Below, in pieces: positions 50,499-59,688 of a stretch of DNA of 64,000 nt. The stretch's first letter is position 1, and each line of letters starts with the position of its first letter. The DNA lies in assembly GCF_016107705.1 (NCBI RefSeq), contig NZ_JAEHGC010000002.1:248001-312000 (forward strand), read 5' to 3'. The position numbers and the translations under genes were made by a program. Under the pieces are notes generated by a model, which was not told the DNA's origin, did not search any database, and saw nothing but the letters and a program-made list of their open reading frames with translations. This DNA is from Neobacillus cucumis (GTDB taxonomy: Bacteria > Bacillota > Bacilli > Bacillales_B > DSM-18226).

Positions 50499-52036
50499 TT
50501 GGGCGGGAGAATCCAATATGGCCGCATCATTTCATAGTCTTCATGCTCAAGCATATGGCAGTGCCATACATATTGGCCCGTAAAAGGGAAAAATGGAATA
50601 ATAATTCTTGTTATGTGACCGGGCGGGCATTTCACAGTATCCTTCCAGCCCCTTTCTCCCAAATCAGGGGCTACCGGTAAACCGGTGTATCTGATTCTCC
50701 TCGTTTTTTTATAATGTTTCACGTCAAAAGGCTGCCGGTCTAAAATTTGAAATTGAACAAGATGGACGTGAATGGGATGATCATCCCCATTTGTATTGAC
50801 AAAACACCAAATCTCATTTGTCCCGACCTGTGGAGTTTCAGTAATCGGATCATCCCATTTTTTTTGATCTAATAAAAATAGCGGCCTGCCAAACCGATCT
50901 TTTTCTTCGCTCAATTGTAAAAATCTTTGCTTCAGCGCATCATTTTCCGAAAGACGATGAATGGTGCCCATAAAGGATGGAATTACATTTGTATCTATGC
51001 TTGAAAGTGGTTTTGTTACCTGGAACTGCATCACCGTCCCAGTGGTCTCAGGGTCCACGGGATCTCCAATCGGGAAGTGTGTTCGTGCATCATTTTTCAT
51101 GAGGATGGACTTTCCATTCAAATTGGAAAAATCAACGATCACATCAGCTCGCTCAGCTGGGGCAAGCAGAAGTGACTGAACTCCAACGGGCCGCTCCAAA
51201 AATCCGCTGTCTGTGCCAATCTGAAAGAACGGCTGTCCTGAGTCGAGAAACAAATGAAAAAACCGCGCATTTGCTCCATTTAATAAGCGAAATCGATATT
51301 TTCTTGGCTCCACTTCAAGAAAAGGCCAGACCTTTCCATTAACAACAATGGTATCCCCAAAAAAGGAAGAAATAATGGAAGGGGTAAGTTCAGGCGGATG
51401 TTTTGATGATTGTTTAGGATAAAATAAGGAACCATCTTCATTAAAGGTACGGTCCTGAAGCAGTAAAGGAATTTCAAACTTTCCACTTGGAAGATTTAGT
51501 GATCGTTCATTTGGGTCGCGGATGAGATAAAATCCAGCCAACCCGGCATAAATATTTAATCGGGTAATCCCAATTGCATGGTCGTGATACCAAAGTGCCC
51601 TCGCACTTTGCAGGTTCCTATATTCATATATTTCTTTCGAGAAAAAGGGGCCTTTTTTTTCAAATCCCTTTGTAAACCATGCATCTGGATAGCCATCACT
51701 CTCCGGTTCTGTCCTGCCCCCATGTAGATGAACAACAGTACGAACATCGGGTTTAACCTTTTCTGCTCCGTGAACGGTGTGGTCTATTGGAAAGAGATGC
51801 TTTTCAGGAAGATTGTTTATCCATTTCACAAAGACCCTCTCACCCGTTTCCACTTCAAAGGTTGGACCAGGGTACAATCCTTCATATCCCCATATGGTTG
51901 TATTAGGAATTTGGCTATGCAGGCTTAGTTTTACCTCCTCCATTTTTACCTCATAATACGTGTAATCTGATGATTTCCACTTTGGCTTTAGCAAGGGGGG
52001 AATGGGCAAAGGGTCTGTAAATTTTGTTAATTTCAC
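50495..52036 (-). CDS. cotA: spore coat laccase CotA-type multicopper oxidase
   Basis: A 513-aa multicopper oxidase, the same length as B. subtilis CotA when started at the GTG after GGGAGCGG (giving MKLTKFTDPLPIPP). Copper ligands: HLHGGRTEPE, WYHDHAIGITRLN, HPIHVHLVQF and HCHMLEHEDYEMMRPY (T1 Cys-His). All four copper sites look intact. It oxidises phenolics and bilirubin with O2, and in spores builds protective coat pigment. No signal peptide, consistent with coat targeting. Confidence 0.94.
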   Translation of the reverse strand: MKLTKFTDPLPIPPLLKPKWKSSDYTYYEVKMEEVKLSLHSQIPNTTIWGYEGLYPGPTFEVETGERVFVKWINNLPEKHLFPIDHTVHGAEKVKPDVRTVVHLHGGRTEPESDGYPDAWFTKGFEKKGPFFSKEIYEYRNLQSARALWYHDHAIGITRLNIYAGLAGFYLIRDPNERSLNLPSGKFEIPLLLQDRTFNEDGSLFYPKQSSKHPPELTPSIISSFFGDTIVVNGKVWPFLEVEPRKYRFRLLNGANARFFHLFLDSGQPFFQIGTDSGFLERPVGVQSLLLAPAERADVIVDFSNLNGKSILMKNDARTHFPIGDPVDPETTGTVMQFQVTKPLSSIDTNVIPSFMGTIHRLSENDALKQRFLQLSEEKDRFGRPLFLLDQKKWDDPITETPQVGTNEIWCFVNTNGDDHPIHVHLVQFQILDRQPFDVKHYKKTRRIRYTGLPVAPDLGERGWKDTVKCPPGHITRIIIPFFPFTGQYVWHCHMLEHEDYEMMRPYWILPPN

Positions 52037-52169
52037 ATCAACCGCTCCCAACGAAGAATGTTTTTATAAGATTATGATTGCACAAAGTAAAAAATTAACA
52101 TTCTAGGACGGTATAAAGCATGAATATAAATAGGGAAGGAGTTTTTGTGCTGTTAGGAGGGAATAAGAG

Positions 52170-54494
52170 TTGGAGATTATTGGAAAAAGTGTCATACGTA
52201 AGGAAGCGCAGGAAAAAGTGACAGGAAGGGCTCGCTACACGCATGACCACCAATCAGTCAAAATGCTCTCCTGTAAAATGGTGATCAGTCCATATGGTCA
52301 TGCGCGAATTGTTTCCATTGATACAAAAGAAGCAGAAAAAATGCCCGGGGTCAGAGCTATTGTTAAAGGTGACGGACAGCTTCCCTTAATCGGAGAAAGT
52401 GTACGTGACCGGCCGCCAATTGCTTTTGAAAGGGTACGATACCATGGTGAGCCTGTCGTGCTCGTCATTGCAGATACGGCTCCTCAGGCAAAAAAAGCAG
52501 CTGGCCGGGTTAAGGTTCAATATGAATTACTACCGGTTGTCAATTCGCCGACACAGGCTTTTCAAAAAAATGCTCCCCTCCTTCATCCACGGTTAGGTGA
52601 ATATAAAAAAGACGATGTATCCTTCCCGGTTCCTGGCACCAATATTGCCACGCATTATAAAATTCGCAAGGGCAGTATGGAAAAGGGCTGGGCAGAGAGT
52701 GAAACAACGGTCGAGGCAAATTTTTCATTTTCGCCATCGGATCATGTTGCAATTGAAACAAGATGTTCGATTTGCGAGATTTTACCGGATGGAATCATTA
52801 ACATTACCACTTCCTCACAGGCCCCTTTCATGGTAAAAAGGCTTATTTCTGACTACTTCGGTGAGGATATGGGGAAAATTGTTGTCTATACTCCTTTTGT
52901 GGGCGGAGCATACGGCGGGAAAGCACCGGTCCAGCTTGAAGTGTTTGCATATTTAGCCTCAAAAGCAGTCGGTGGAAGGCCGGTCAAGATTTTAAATGAC
53001 AGGGAAGAGGATATCATCACTTCTCCGTGTCATATTGGTTTAGACGCAAAGGTTAAAATTGGTTCCGACCGAAATGGAAATATAAAAGTGATGGAAATTG
53101 GATATTGGTGGGATGGCGGAGCCTATTCCGATAAAGCCATCGATGTTTCAAGATCAGGGGCCGTTGACTGTACGGGGCCATATCATGTCGAAAATGTTTG
53201 GTGTGATTCCTATTGTATGTATACGAACCATCCCTATGCTGCACCATTTAGAGGTTTCAGTCATTCCGAGCTTTCGTTTGCTATTGAAAGAACCATAGAT
53301 TTACTTGCCCAAAAATTAAGAATGGATCCCCTCGAGCTTCGGTATAAGAATGCAATCAAACCGGGAAACACAACCCCGTCAAGAGTTCTTTTAAATAAAA
53401 GTAATGTAGGAAACTTACAAAAATGTATTGAGAGATTGAGAGAAATTTTCAACTGGAAGGAGGGACCAATTAAAGAGATTGATGACCGCTATGTACGTGT
53501 AAAAGGAGTAAGCTGCAGCTGGAAGACATCCACAGTCGATTCGGATGCTCCTTCTGGTGCGATAATTACCTTTAATAAAGATGGAAGCGTTAATCTAATG
53601 TCTGGTGTCGTTGAAATCGGAACAGGGACAAAGACGATTCTGGCACAAATTCTTGCAGAGCGATTGAAAATGGATGTGGATAAAGTTCATGTACGGATGG
53701 AAGTCGATACGCAAACCACACCGGAACATTGGAAAACTGTTGCGAGCAGGGGAACGTTTATGGGAGGAAGGGCCGTCTTAGAGGCAGCAGATGACGTCAT
53801 CCGCCAGTTAAAGGAAGTGGCAGCCTGTGTTTTAAGGGCACCAGTTGAGGACCTTGAAGTGGCAAACAGCCGGGTTTTTCTCCGGGATGATCCTTCCATT
53901 GGCCTTGATTTTAAAGACATTGGCTATGGATATAAATATCCGAATGGAAATGGCATTGGCGGACAAATCATCGGCAAGGGGAACTATATTTTACGTCATC
54001 TCACAAAGATTGATCGAGAAACTGGAGCAGGAAAACCAGGACCGGAATGGACAGTGGCGGCATATGGAGTGGAAGTGGAGTTTGACCGAAGGGATCTTAC
54101 CTACCGTCTTGTAAAAGCCGCAACAGTTGTTGATATTGGAAAGGTGATGAATGAAAAAGCAGCAGAGGGCCAGGTGATGGGGGCGATGAGCATGGGCCTC
54201 GCATTTGCCGGCAGAGAAACCTTTTATTTCGATGAACTTGGCAGAGTATTAAACCCACAGCTAAGAACGTACCGGCCACTGCATTATGGAGAAAACCCTG
54301 AATTCTTAGTTGGGTTTGTTGAAACCCCGCAGCTTGATGGCCCATATGGGGCACGTGGCGTTGGGGAACATGGTTTAATGGGAATGCCTGGTGCGCTTGG
54401 GAATGCCCTTTCTACCGCTTCCGGAGTATCACTTCATCATTTACCTCTGATTCCGGAGCTGATCTGGAAGACAAAGGAGAAGACGAAGCAATGA
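52170..54494 (+). CDS. xanthine dehydrogenase-family molybdopterin-binding subunit (copy 1)
   Basis: A 774-aa molybdenum hydroxylase large subunit. It opens with GKSVIRKEAQEKVTGRARYTHD, as in the family. The molybdopterin-binding region has VVYTPFVGGAYGGKAPVQLE and YAAPFRGFSHSELSFAIER; the catalytic Glu is in the terminal DGPYGARGVGEHGLMG. It hydroxylates a heterocycle or aldehyde using water, passing electrons via FeS and FAD subunits encoded next. TTG start eight bases after AGGAGGG. It overlaps the FAD gene by four bases. The real substrate (purine or otherwise) is uncertain. Confidence 0.92.
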   Translation: MEIIGKSVIRKEAQEKVTGRARYTHDHQSVKMLSCKMVISPYGHARIVSIDTKEAEKMPGVRAIVKGDGQLPLIGESVRDRPPIAFERVRYHGEPVVLVIADTAPQAKKAAGRVKVQYELLPVVNSPTQAFQKNAPLLHPRLGEYKKDDVSFPVPGTNIATHYKIRKGSMEKGWAESETTVEANFSFSPSDHVAIETRCSICEILPDGIINITTSSQAPFMVKRLISDYFGEDMGKIVVYTPFVGGAYGGKAPVQLEVFAYLASKAVGGRPVKILNDREEDIITSPCHIGLDAKVKIGSDRNGNIKVMEIGYWWDGGAYSDKAIDVSRSGAVDCTGPYHVENVWCDSYCMYTNHPYAAPFRGFSHSELSFAIERTIDLLAQKLRMDPLELRYKNAIKPGNTTPSRVLLNKSNVGNLQKCIERLREIFNWKEGPIKEIDDRYVRVKGVSCSWKTSTVDSDAPSGAIITFNKDGSVNLMSGVVEIGTGTKTILAQILAERLKMDVDKVHVRMEVDTQTTPEHWKTVASRGTFMGGRAVLEAADDVIRQLKEVAACVLRAPVEDLEVANSRVFLRDDPSIGLDFKDIGYGYKYPNGNGIGGQIIGKGNYILRHLTKIDRETGAGKPGPEWTVAAYGVEVEFDRRDLTYRLVKAATVVDIGKVMNEKAAEGQVMGAMSMGLAFAGRETFYFDELGRVLNPQLRTYRPLHYGENPEFLVGFVETPQLDGPYGARGVGEHGLMGMPGALGNALSTASGVSLHHLPLIPELIWKTKEKTKQ

Positions 54495-55330
54495 TTCCTT
54501 TTGAATTTGATTATTATAAACCGACATCAGTAAGGGAAGCAGTGGATTTATACCAATATTTAGACCAGCAGGGGAAACAACCGATGTTAATCTCTGGTGG
54601 TACCGAATTAATCACACTTGGAAGAATTGATCTTGTTTATACGGAAGCGGTCATTGATTTAAAGGGATTGGCAGAATCTTATGCTATGGAGACGGATGGG
54701 GATTATCTTGTACTTGGAAGTTCCTTAACCCTTACACAAATTGAGGAAGCAGATCCATTTCCCTTATTAACGAAAACGGCCAGCGAAGTGGCGGACCATA
54801 CAGCACGGAGAAAAATAACGCTCGGCGGCAATATTTGTGCGCAAATTTTTTACCGAGAAACGGTTCTGCCATTTTTATTGGCCGACAGTCAAGCGGTCAT
54901 TGTCGGGCCGGAAGGGGTAAAAGTAGCTGCTATGAATGATATTTTTCAAAAACAGCTGCAATTAAACAAGGGTGAATTTCTTATTCAATTAGCGACAGAG
55001 AAAAGGTTTATTGAGGCCCCGTTTATCAGTATCAAGCGGAGACAGCAATGGGATATCGGTTATCCTTTGATTACGATTAATGCATTAAAAATAGATGGTC
55101 AAATCCGTGTAGGGGTGAGCGGTCTCTGTCCATTTCCATTTCGCTCGGAAAAAGTAGAAGCCGCATTAAGTAATCAGTCACTGCCCATTGCAGAGCGAAT
55201 CAATCGTGCCCTATCGTACTTACCCGATCCGATTCTTAATGATATCGAAGGGTCAAGTGAATACCGTTTATTTGTTTTACGACATTTATTTGAAGATGTA
55301 ATATTCGAACTCGATGGGGCGGCGGTTTGA
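54491..55330 (+). CDS. FAD-binding subunit of xanthine dehydrogenase-type enzyme (copy 1)
   Basis: A 279-aa CoxM/PucC-type subunit. The FAD site has LISGGTELITL near residues 33-43 and ARRKITLGGNICAQIFY near 98-114; the C-terminal CO-dehydrogenase-type flavoprotein domain ends at the family's usual length. It carries electrons from the FeS centres to the acceptor. It is 279 aa, exactly the length of the copy 2 homologue. Confidence 0.93.
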   Translation: MIPFEFDYYKPTSVREAVDLYQYLDQQGKQPMLISGGTELITLGRIDLVYTEAVIDLKGLAESYAMETDGDYLVLGSSLTLTQIEEADPFPLLTKTASEVADHTARRKITLGGNICAQIFYRETVLPFLLADSQAVIVGPEGVKVAAMNDIFQKQLQLNKGEFLIQLATEKRFIEAPFISIKRRQQWDIGYPLITINALKIDGQIRVGVSGLCPFPFRSEKVEAALSNQSLPIAERINRALSYLPDPILNDIEGSSEYRLFVLRHLFEDVIFELDGAAV

Positions 55331-55360
55331 CGGGGGAACTAGAAGAGAGGAGTGGCAAGA

Positions 55361-55816
55361 TTGGGATCCCATTCGATTGTTATTCATATTAATGGGGAAG
55401 ACCACCCTGTAACAATACGGTCTGCAGACACCTTATTATTTGTTATCAGAAGCAGGCTTGGGTTAACTGGAGCTAAGCCGGGCTGTTTAAATGGCGATTG
55501 CGGTGCATGCACAGTGAATGTAGATGGCTGGCCGATGAAATCATGCTTAATGTTGGCTGTAGAGGCTGAAGGCAAAAAAATTACCAGTATTGAGGGATTA
55601 AAGGATGCACCGATCCAGAAGGCTTTTGTTGAAAACTTTGCCTTTCAGTGCGGCTACTGTACCCCTGGATTCATCATGAATTGCCATTCACTTATTGAAA
55701 AACATCCCGAGGCAGATGATCAAAAAATTAAAGAGTGGTTAAGATCGAATATTTGCCGCTGTACAGGCTACGCTGAAATTGAGAAAGCAGTAAAATCCCT
55801 TTTGAAAAAAAAATAA
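55361..55816 (+). CDS. [2Fe-2S] subunit of xanthine dehydrogenase-type enzyme (copy 1)
   Basis: A 151-aa CoxS/PucE-type subunit with two [2Fe-2S] centres. The plant-type centre uses CLNGDCGAC...C (about residues 40-63); the second uses CGYCTPGF and CRCTGY in the helical domain (about 100-138). TTG start eight bases after GAGAGGAG, chosen over a GTG too close to the ribosome site. Third gene of the operon (Mo-FAD-FeS). Confidence 0.94.
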   Translation: MGSHSIVIHINGEDHPVTIRSADTLLFVIRSRLGLTGAKPGCLNGDCGACTVNVDGWPMKSCLMLAVEAEGKKITSIEGLKDAPIQKAFVENFAFQCGYCTPGFIMNCHSLIEKHPEADDQKIKEWLRSNICRCTGYAEIEKAVKSLLKKK

Positions 55817-55821
55817 AACAT

Positions 55822-55862
55822 TGAAGGACACACTGCCTGTAAAAATTGGAGTGTGTCCTTAT
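55822..55862. terminator. bidirectional terminator between Mo-hydroxylase and ger operon 2
   Basis: AAGGACACACT and AGTGTGTCCTT form a perfect 11-bp stem; convergent genes end on both sides. Confidence 0.85.
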
Positions 55863-55865
55863 TGA

Positions 55866-56930
55866 TTATTCAATGACTCCTGATTCCATAATGGTTACAT
55901 GTGCATGGACATTTACCTTGAGATGTTGGTAATCTGTTTGCCATTTTTCAAAATTAAAACTTCTGGTTTTGCTTTTGATAAAATGGCCAAAACCGACAGG
56001 GTCAATATTTTTCTCTTTAAAATTTTTGATTAAATCCTTACATTCAGATTCAATTTTTACTTTTACTTTATTTTCTATTTCCTTAATTTGCTTAGGCGTG
56101 ACTTTTATACCTGAGAATTCCTTTAACACCGCGTTCACCTTAAGCTGTATATCAATGGTTAAAGGATCTCTGGATATAAGCCTAAAATTGTGTTTTGAGC
56201 GGATACTTTCAATAGCAGCCCTTTCACTGTTTAACGTCACTTTTAACGTGCCTTGACTATAATCGTCTACAAGCAGCTTAAAGAAGAACATTTGTTCAGC
56301 CGGAATAGAATAAACTACACGGCCATATCGAAAAAAACTGATTCCAGTTATTGCTATCTGTTCCTTACCAAATTTTTTTAGCGTTGGAAGATAGGGTGTT
56401 TTACCTAATTGATTAAAATCAAATAAAAACCGCTGCAGGTTGGTTTTAGGTACATCCATTGTTTTCATGTTATGCTTGATTAAATTGGTTAAATAAACAG
56501 AATTTCCTCTTTCTCCATAATTTCCTTCAATGAAATCCTTTGCTTCCCCTTCGGTTACAGCAAGGTAAAGTCCGGCACCAATGCTGGGATCCCGTTGGAA
56601 CGTATCCATCAAATCTAAAATTCCCTTTTTCTTTGCAAGCTGTTCACCAAAAAGGACCACCTTAAGGCTCCCTGTTACTAGTGGATCTGAAGATTCGCGC
56701 TGGACATCTCTTAAAAAATCCCTGCTTAGAGAAGAAGTGGCCGTGAAGGTTTTGTTTTCCACAGCTTGATCTGGTAAATAGACAGGTACTAAGGCCGTAC
56801 CGCGAATTTTACCATCCACATAATCATAGGCACTTCCCGTTTCGAGATTGACATCATCCAAGATTCTTTTTTGTACACAACCACTAAGCACAAGGGTTAC
56901 GATGAGAACAAGAGTAATGATGTTCTTCAA
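55866..56930 (-). CDS. spore germination receptor subunit C (operon 2)
   Basis: A 354-aa Ger(x)C lipoprotein. The lipobox is VLSGC (Cys at about residue 18). It matches the copy in operon 1 in pattern: TGSLKVVLFGEQLAKK, FQRDPSIGAGLYLAVTEG, LNSERAAIESIRSK and the C-terminal NIDPVGFGHFIKSKTRSF. Start overlaps the B subunit stop by four bases. Last gene of this receptor operon. Confidence 0.93.
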   Translation of the reverse strand: MKNIITLVLIVTLVLSGCVQKRILDDVNLETGSAYDYVDGKIRGTALVPVYLPDQAVENKTFTATSSLSRDFLRDVQRESSDPLVTGSLKVVLFGEQLAKKKGILDLMDTFQRDPSIGAGLYLAVTEGEAKDFIEGNYGERGNSVYLTNLIKHNMKTMDVPKTNLQRFLFDFNQLGKTPYLPTLKKFGKEQIAITGISFFRYGRVVYSIPAEQMFFFKLLVDDYSQGTLKVTLNSERAAIESIRSKHNFRLISRDPLTIDIQLKVNAVLKEFSGIKVTPKQIKEIENKVKVKIESECKDLIKNFKEKNIDPVGFGHFIKSKTRSFNFEKWQTDYQHLKVNVHAHVTIMESGVIE

Positions 56931-58015
56931 TTTTGTTTCCCCCTTTTTACAATCAATATCAGACAGAAAAGTAGCGGAACATACCCATAATTAATGAAAA
57001 AGAATATTTTCCCTGAATAGTCGATAATGGTGTTAATTTGCTGCCGTGACTTTAGCATGACGGTCACAATTAATACAAGAAATGACAGGAGAATGACACC
57101 ATATTTTTGCTTTAGATGTGTTACATTTTTTAAAATACGGGAGCCACACCAAAGAGCGATACAGAAATTGGGAAGAACGATGATACTCCAATTGGCAATG
57201 CCGATGTATTCAAATCTCTCAACAAAAGGCATTTCAACGATTTTCCACATGGTCAAAGTTGGCCAGATATTCTTTTGCAACTGCCCCTCTGAAAAAAAGG
57301 AAAAGGTCGCAATAGCTATAAGTGTGTAGATAATCGTGGTAGTAAGGGCGCCCAGATGCGCCCATTTCTTAGATTTTTGTGGTTCTTTGATAAAGGGATA
57401 AAAAAACAAGAGTATAAAAAAACCAGAATAAGTAAAGGACATGTGATAAGAGGCCATTGCCAAATCCTTTATTGAGTGATCGAAGATTGGAAGTAAGTTC
57501 CGGATATCCGCATATGGAATGGTAAACAAGAAGGTAAAAAGTAAATATGCTGGAAGTACCACTCCAAAAAATGCAATCCCAGTGACAGTTCTAAAACCTC
57601 CGTATAATATATAGATTCCTAATCCACAAAAAGCTAGGGAAAACCAAAAGGTACTTAGATCCTCAAACATCCAAGCTTGAATGACTTCAATGAATGGCCT
57701 AAGCGTGATGACAGCCGTAAACAGGTAAATGAAAACAAATAGCAGGGACAGGATGTTACCTATTATTTTTCCAAATATGAAAGTATGTACCGACATAAGA
57801 TCTCCATTTACTGCTTCAGAGATTCTGTACATCATCCAAATAAGGAAATGTACGCATAAACCGGCCATCACAACTGAAATCCAGGCATCAAATCCTGCTT
57901 TTAATGCAATTATACGTTGGAAGCCGAGGACCCCGACACCGAACTGAAACTTATGAATGAGAAAAAACACTAAAAAAGGAGAAATTTTTACTTTTTCAGG
58001 CAATGATTGTTCCAT
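56927..58015 (-). CDS. spore germination receptor subunit B (operon 2)
   Basis: A 362-aa ten-TM GerAB-type protein: ISPFLVFFLIHKFQFGVGVLGFQR start, then FIEVIQAWMFEDLSTFWFSL and MPFVERFEYIGIANWSIIVLPN. The FQR and PFVERFEY motifs occur in most GerAB proteins. ATG preceded by GGAGGAAGGAAT. It pairs with the A and C subunits in the same orientation. Confidence 0.93.
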   Translation of the reverse strand: MEQSLPEKVKISPFLVFFLIHKFQFGVGVLGFQRIIALKAGFDAWISVVMAGLCVHFLIWMMYRISEAVNGDLMSVHTFIFGKIIGNILSLLFVFIYLFTAVITLRPFIEVIQAWMFEDLSTFWFSLAFCGLGIYILYGGFRTVTGIAFFGVVLPAYLLFTFLFTIPYADIRNLLPIFDHSIKDLAMASYHMSFTYSGFFILLFFYPFIKEPQKSKKWAHLGALTTTIIYTLIAIATFSFFSEGQLQKNIWPTLTMWKIVEMPFVERFEYIGIANWSIIVLPNFCIALWCGSRILKNVTHLKQKYGVILLSFLVLIVTVMLKSRQQINTIIDYSGKIFFFINYGYVPLLFCLILIVKRGKQN

Positions 58016-58032
58016 ATTCCTTCCTCCGGTTC

Positions 58033-59520
58033 CTATTCATCAATATCACTTTTTTTACCTTTTTTACTCGGAGAAAAACGAATAGGGTTTTGTGTTCTTA
58101 ACGCTAACGGCCGGTGTGATTGTTTGCTGAATGGAAGCCTGATCAGTGAATCTTTTAGGTCTTTCATTCTTGGTGGATAAAGTGGTTCTAAAAAAGGCCG
58201 ATTAAGGGATGTAAGCCGTATTAAGTGGGTTAATAACACACAAAAACAGAAAACAATCCCAATAAGTCCCCATAATTCAGCAAAAAACAAAAATGGAAAG
58301 CGTAGTAAACGAATAGCGTTTCCCATTTTATAAACCGGTGTCGTGAAAGATGCCAGTGCAGCAAGTGCCACAATAATTAACAAGACATTACTTGTCAATC
58401 CGGCTTGAACCGACGCTGTTCCAATAACAATACCACCTACGATACCAATTGTCTGGCCGACTTTGGTAGGAAGCCTCGCTCCAGCCTCTCTGAGCAATTC
58501 GATAGTAAGCTCTAAAAATAAAGCCTCCAAGATAGGCGGGAGTGGAATTGCCCGGCGTGAGGTAACTAGCGTATTCATTAAATCCTTTGGTATGAGCTCA
58601 TAGTGGTAGGACAAGGTAGCCACATACACTGGGGTGATTAAAATAGAAAATGCAACGGAAAAAAGTCGAATCAGCCGAAAAAAAGAAGCAAGGATCCAGT
58701 TTAGGAAATAGTCCTCGAATGAGCTGAAAAATTCAACCAACGTTGTTGGAGTGATTAGAATATGAGGGGATCCATCAACAAATATTGCTACTTTTCCTTC
58801 TGCCAATATTGCTGTAACCCTGTCCGGACGCTCCGTATCGAGGAGCTGAGGAAAAGGGGAATTTTTATTATCTGAGATTAATTGAACAATGTAAGAACTA
58901 TCGGTTATCGCGTCAAATTCAATATCTTTAATCCGATCTTTAACAGTCTGGACATTGACGGAATCTGCAATGCCATCCAAATGCATTACAACCACTTTTG
59001 TCTTGGTAAGAGATCCTACTTCAAATTCTTCTAAAATTAGTTCTTTAACAGGGAGCCTTTTTCGAATAAGGTTTATATTTTGTTCGATGGATTCAACAAA
59101 GGCTTCCTTTGGACCAATTACACTAAACTCAACCTCCGGAGTTGTAACACTTCGAACAATTTCTTTTTGCGCAGCTAAAAACGCAAATTTCTTTTTTTCG
59201 TTTTCAAGTGTAAGGAGAACATATCCATTAAATAATTTCTGTTCAATAATACTTTGATCCTCACTGATTTGCACGTCCGCAAGTGGAATAATTTTATTTA
59301 TGTCCTCGATTGTTTCAAAAGATTTATCAAGCAAGTAGGGAAGTGCGTTTTCCTGTAAAATGGACTCATCAACGAGGGTAGAGATAAATGAAAAGGAAAA
59401 CCGGATGTTGGTTTTCTGATTGACAAAAGAAACTTGTTTGAAATCCTTTGATTGCCGAAGATATTGTTCCAGAGCTTCTTTTTTCTCATCTTGTTCCTGT
59501 TTGTTTTTAAACCAGATCAT
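58033..59520 (-). CDS. spore germination receptor subunit A (operon 2)
   Basis: A 495-aa GerAA-type protein of normal length, unlike the shorter copy at 38270. Conserved motifs: IEQNINLIRKRLPVKELILEE, DTERPDRVTAILAEGKVAIF, ITPVYVATLSYHYELIP, AIPLPPILEALFLELTIELLREAGARLP and GGIVIGTASVQAGLTSN. The ATG nine bases after GGGAG is preferred. A basic, Ser/Lys-rich C-terminal tail (SPSKKGKKSDIDE) faces the cytoplasm. Confidence 0.94.
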   Translation of the reverse strand: MIWFKNKQEQDEKKEALEQYLRQSKDFKQVSFVNQKTNIRFSFSFISTLVDESILQENALPYLLDKSFETIEDINKIIPLADVQISEDQSIIEQKLFNGYVLLTLENEKKKFAFLAAQKEIVRSVTTPEVEFSVIGPKEAFVESIEQNINLIRKRLPVKELILEEFEVGSLTKTKVVVMHLDGIADSVNVQTVKDRIKDIEFDAITDSSYIVQLISDNKNSPFPQLLDTERPDRVTAILAEGKVAIFVDGSPHILITPTTLVEFFSSFEDYFLNWILASFFRLIRLFSVAFSILITPVYVATLSYHYELIPKDLMNTLVTSRRAIPLPPILEALFLELTIELLREAGARLPTKVGQTIGIVGGIVIGTASVQAGLTSNVLLIIVALAALASFTTPVYKMGNAIRLLRFPFLFFAELWGLIGIVFCFCVLLTHLIRLTSLNRPFLEPLYPPRMKDLKDSLIRLPFSKQSHRPLALRTQNPIRFSPSKKGKKSDIDE

Positions 59521-59639
59521 TCTTTCCATCTCCCAGTCATCTTTCTTTTCCGCTTATGTTTCCCTTTTTTGGAATAATTATGAATACACGCTGTTCAAAA
59601 ATCGACCTTGTCCTTTAACACAGCCTAAAAAAAAGAATC

Positions 59640-59685
59640 TTAAAAGAAGAATGGCTTGGAGTCGACAACTCCAAGCCATTTTTGA
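59640..59685. terminator. terminator after PBP gene
   Basis: AATGGCTTGGAGT and ACTCCAAGCCATT form a perfect 13-bp stem; T-rich tracts lie on both sides. Confidence 0.85.
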
Positions 59686-59688
59686 AAA

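Noticed and set aside
59530..59640. Possible sigma-G-like promoter (CATAATT) before ger operon 2
   Set aside because: The -35 region and spacing do not match well enough to call.
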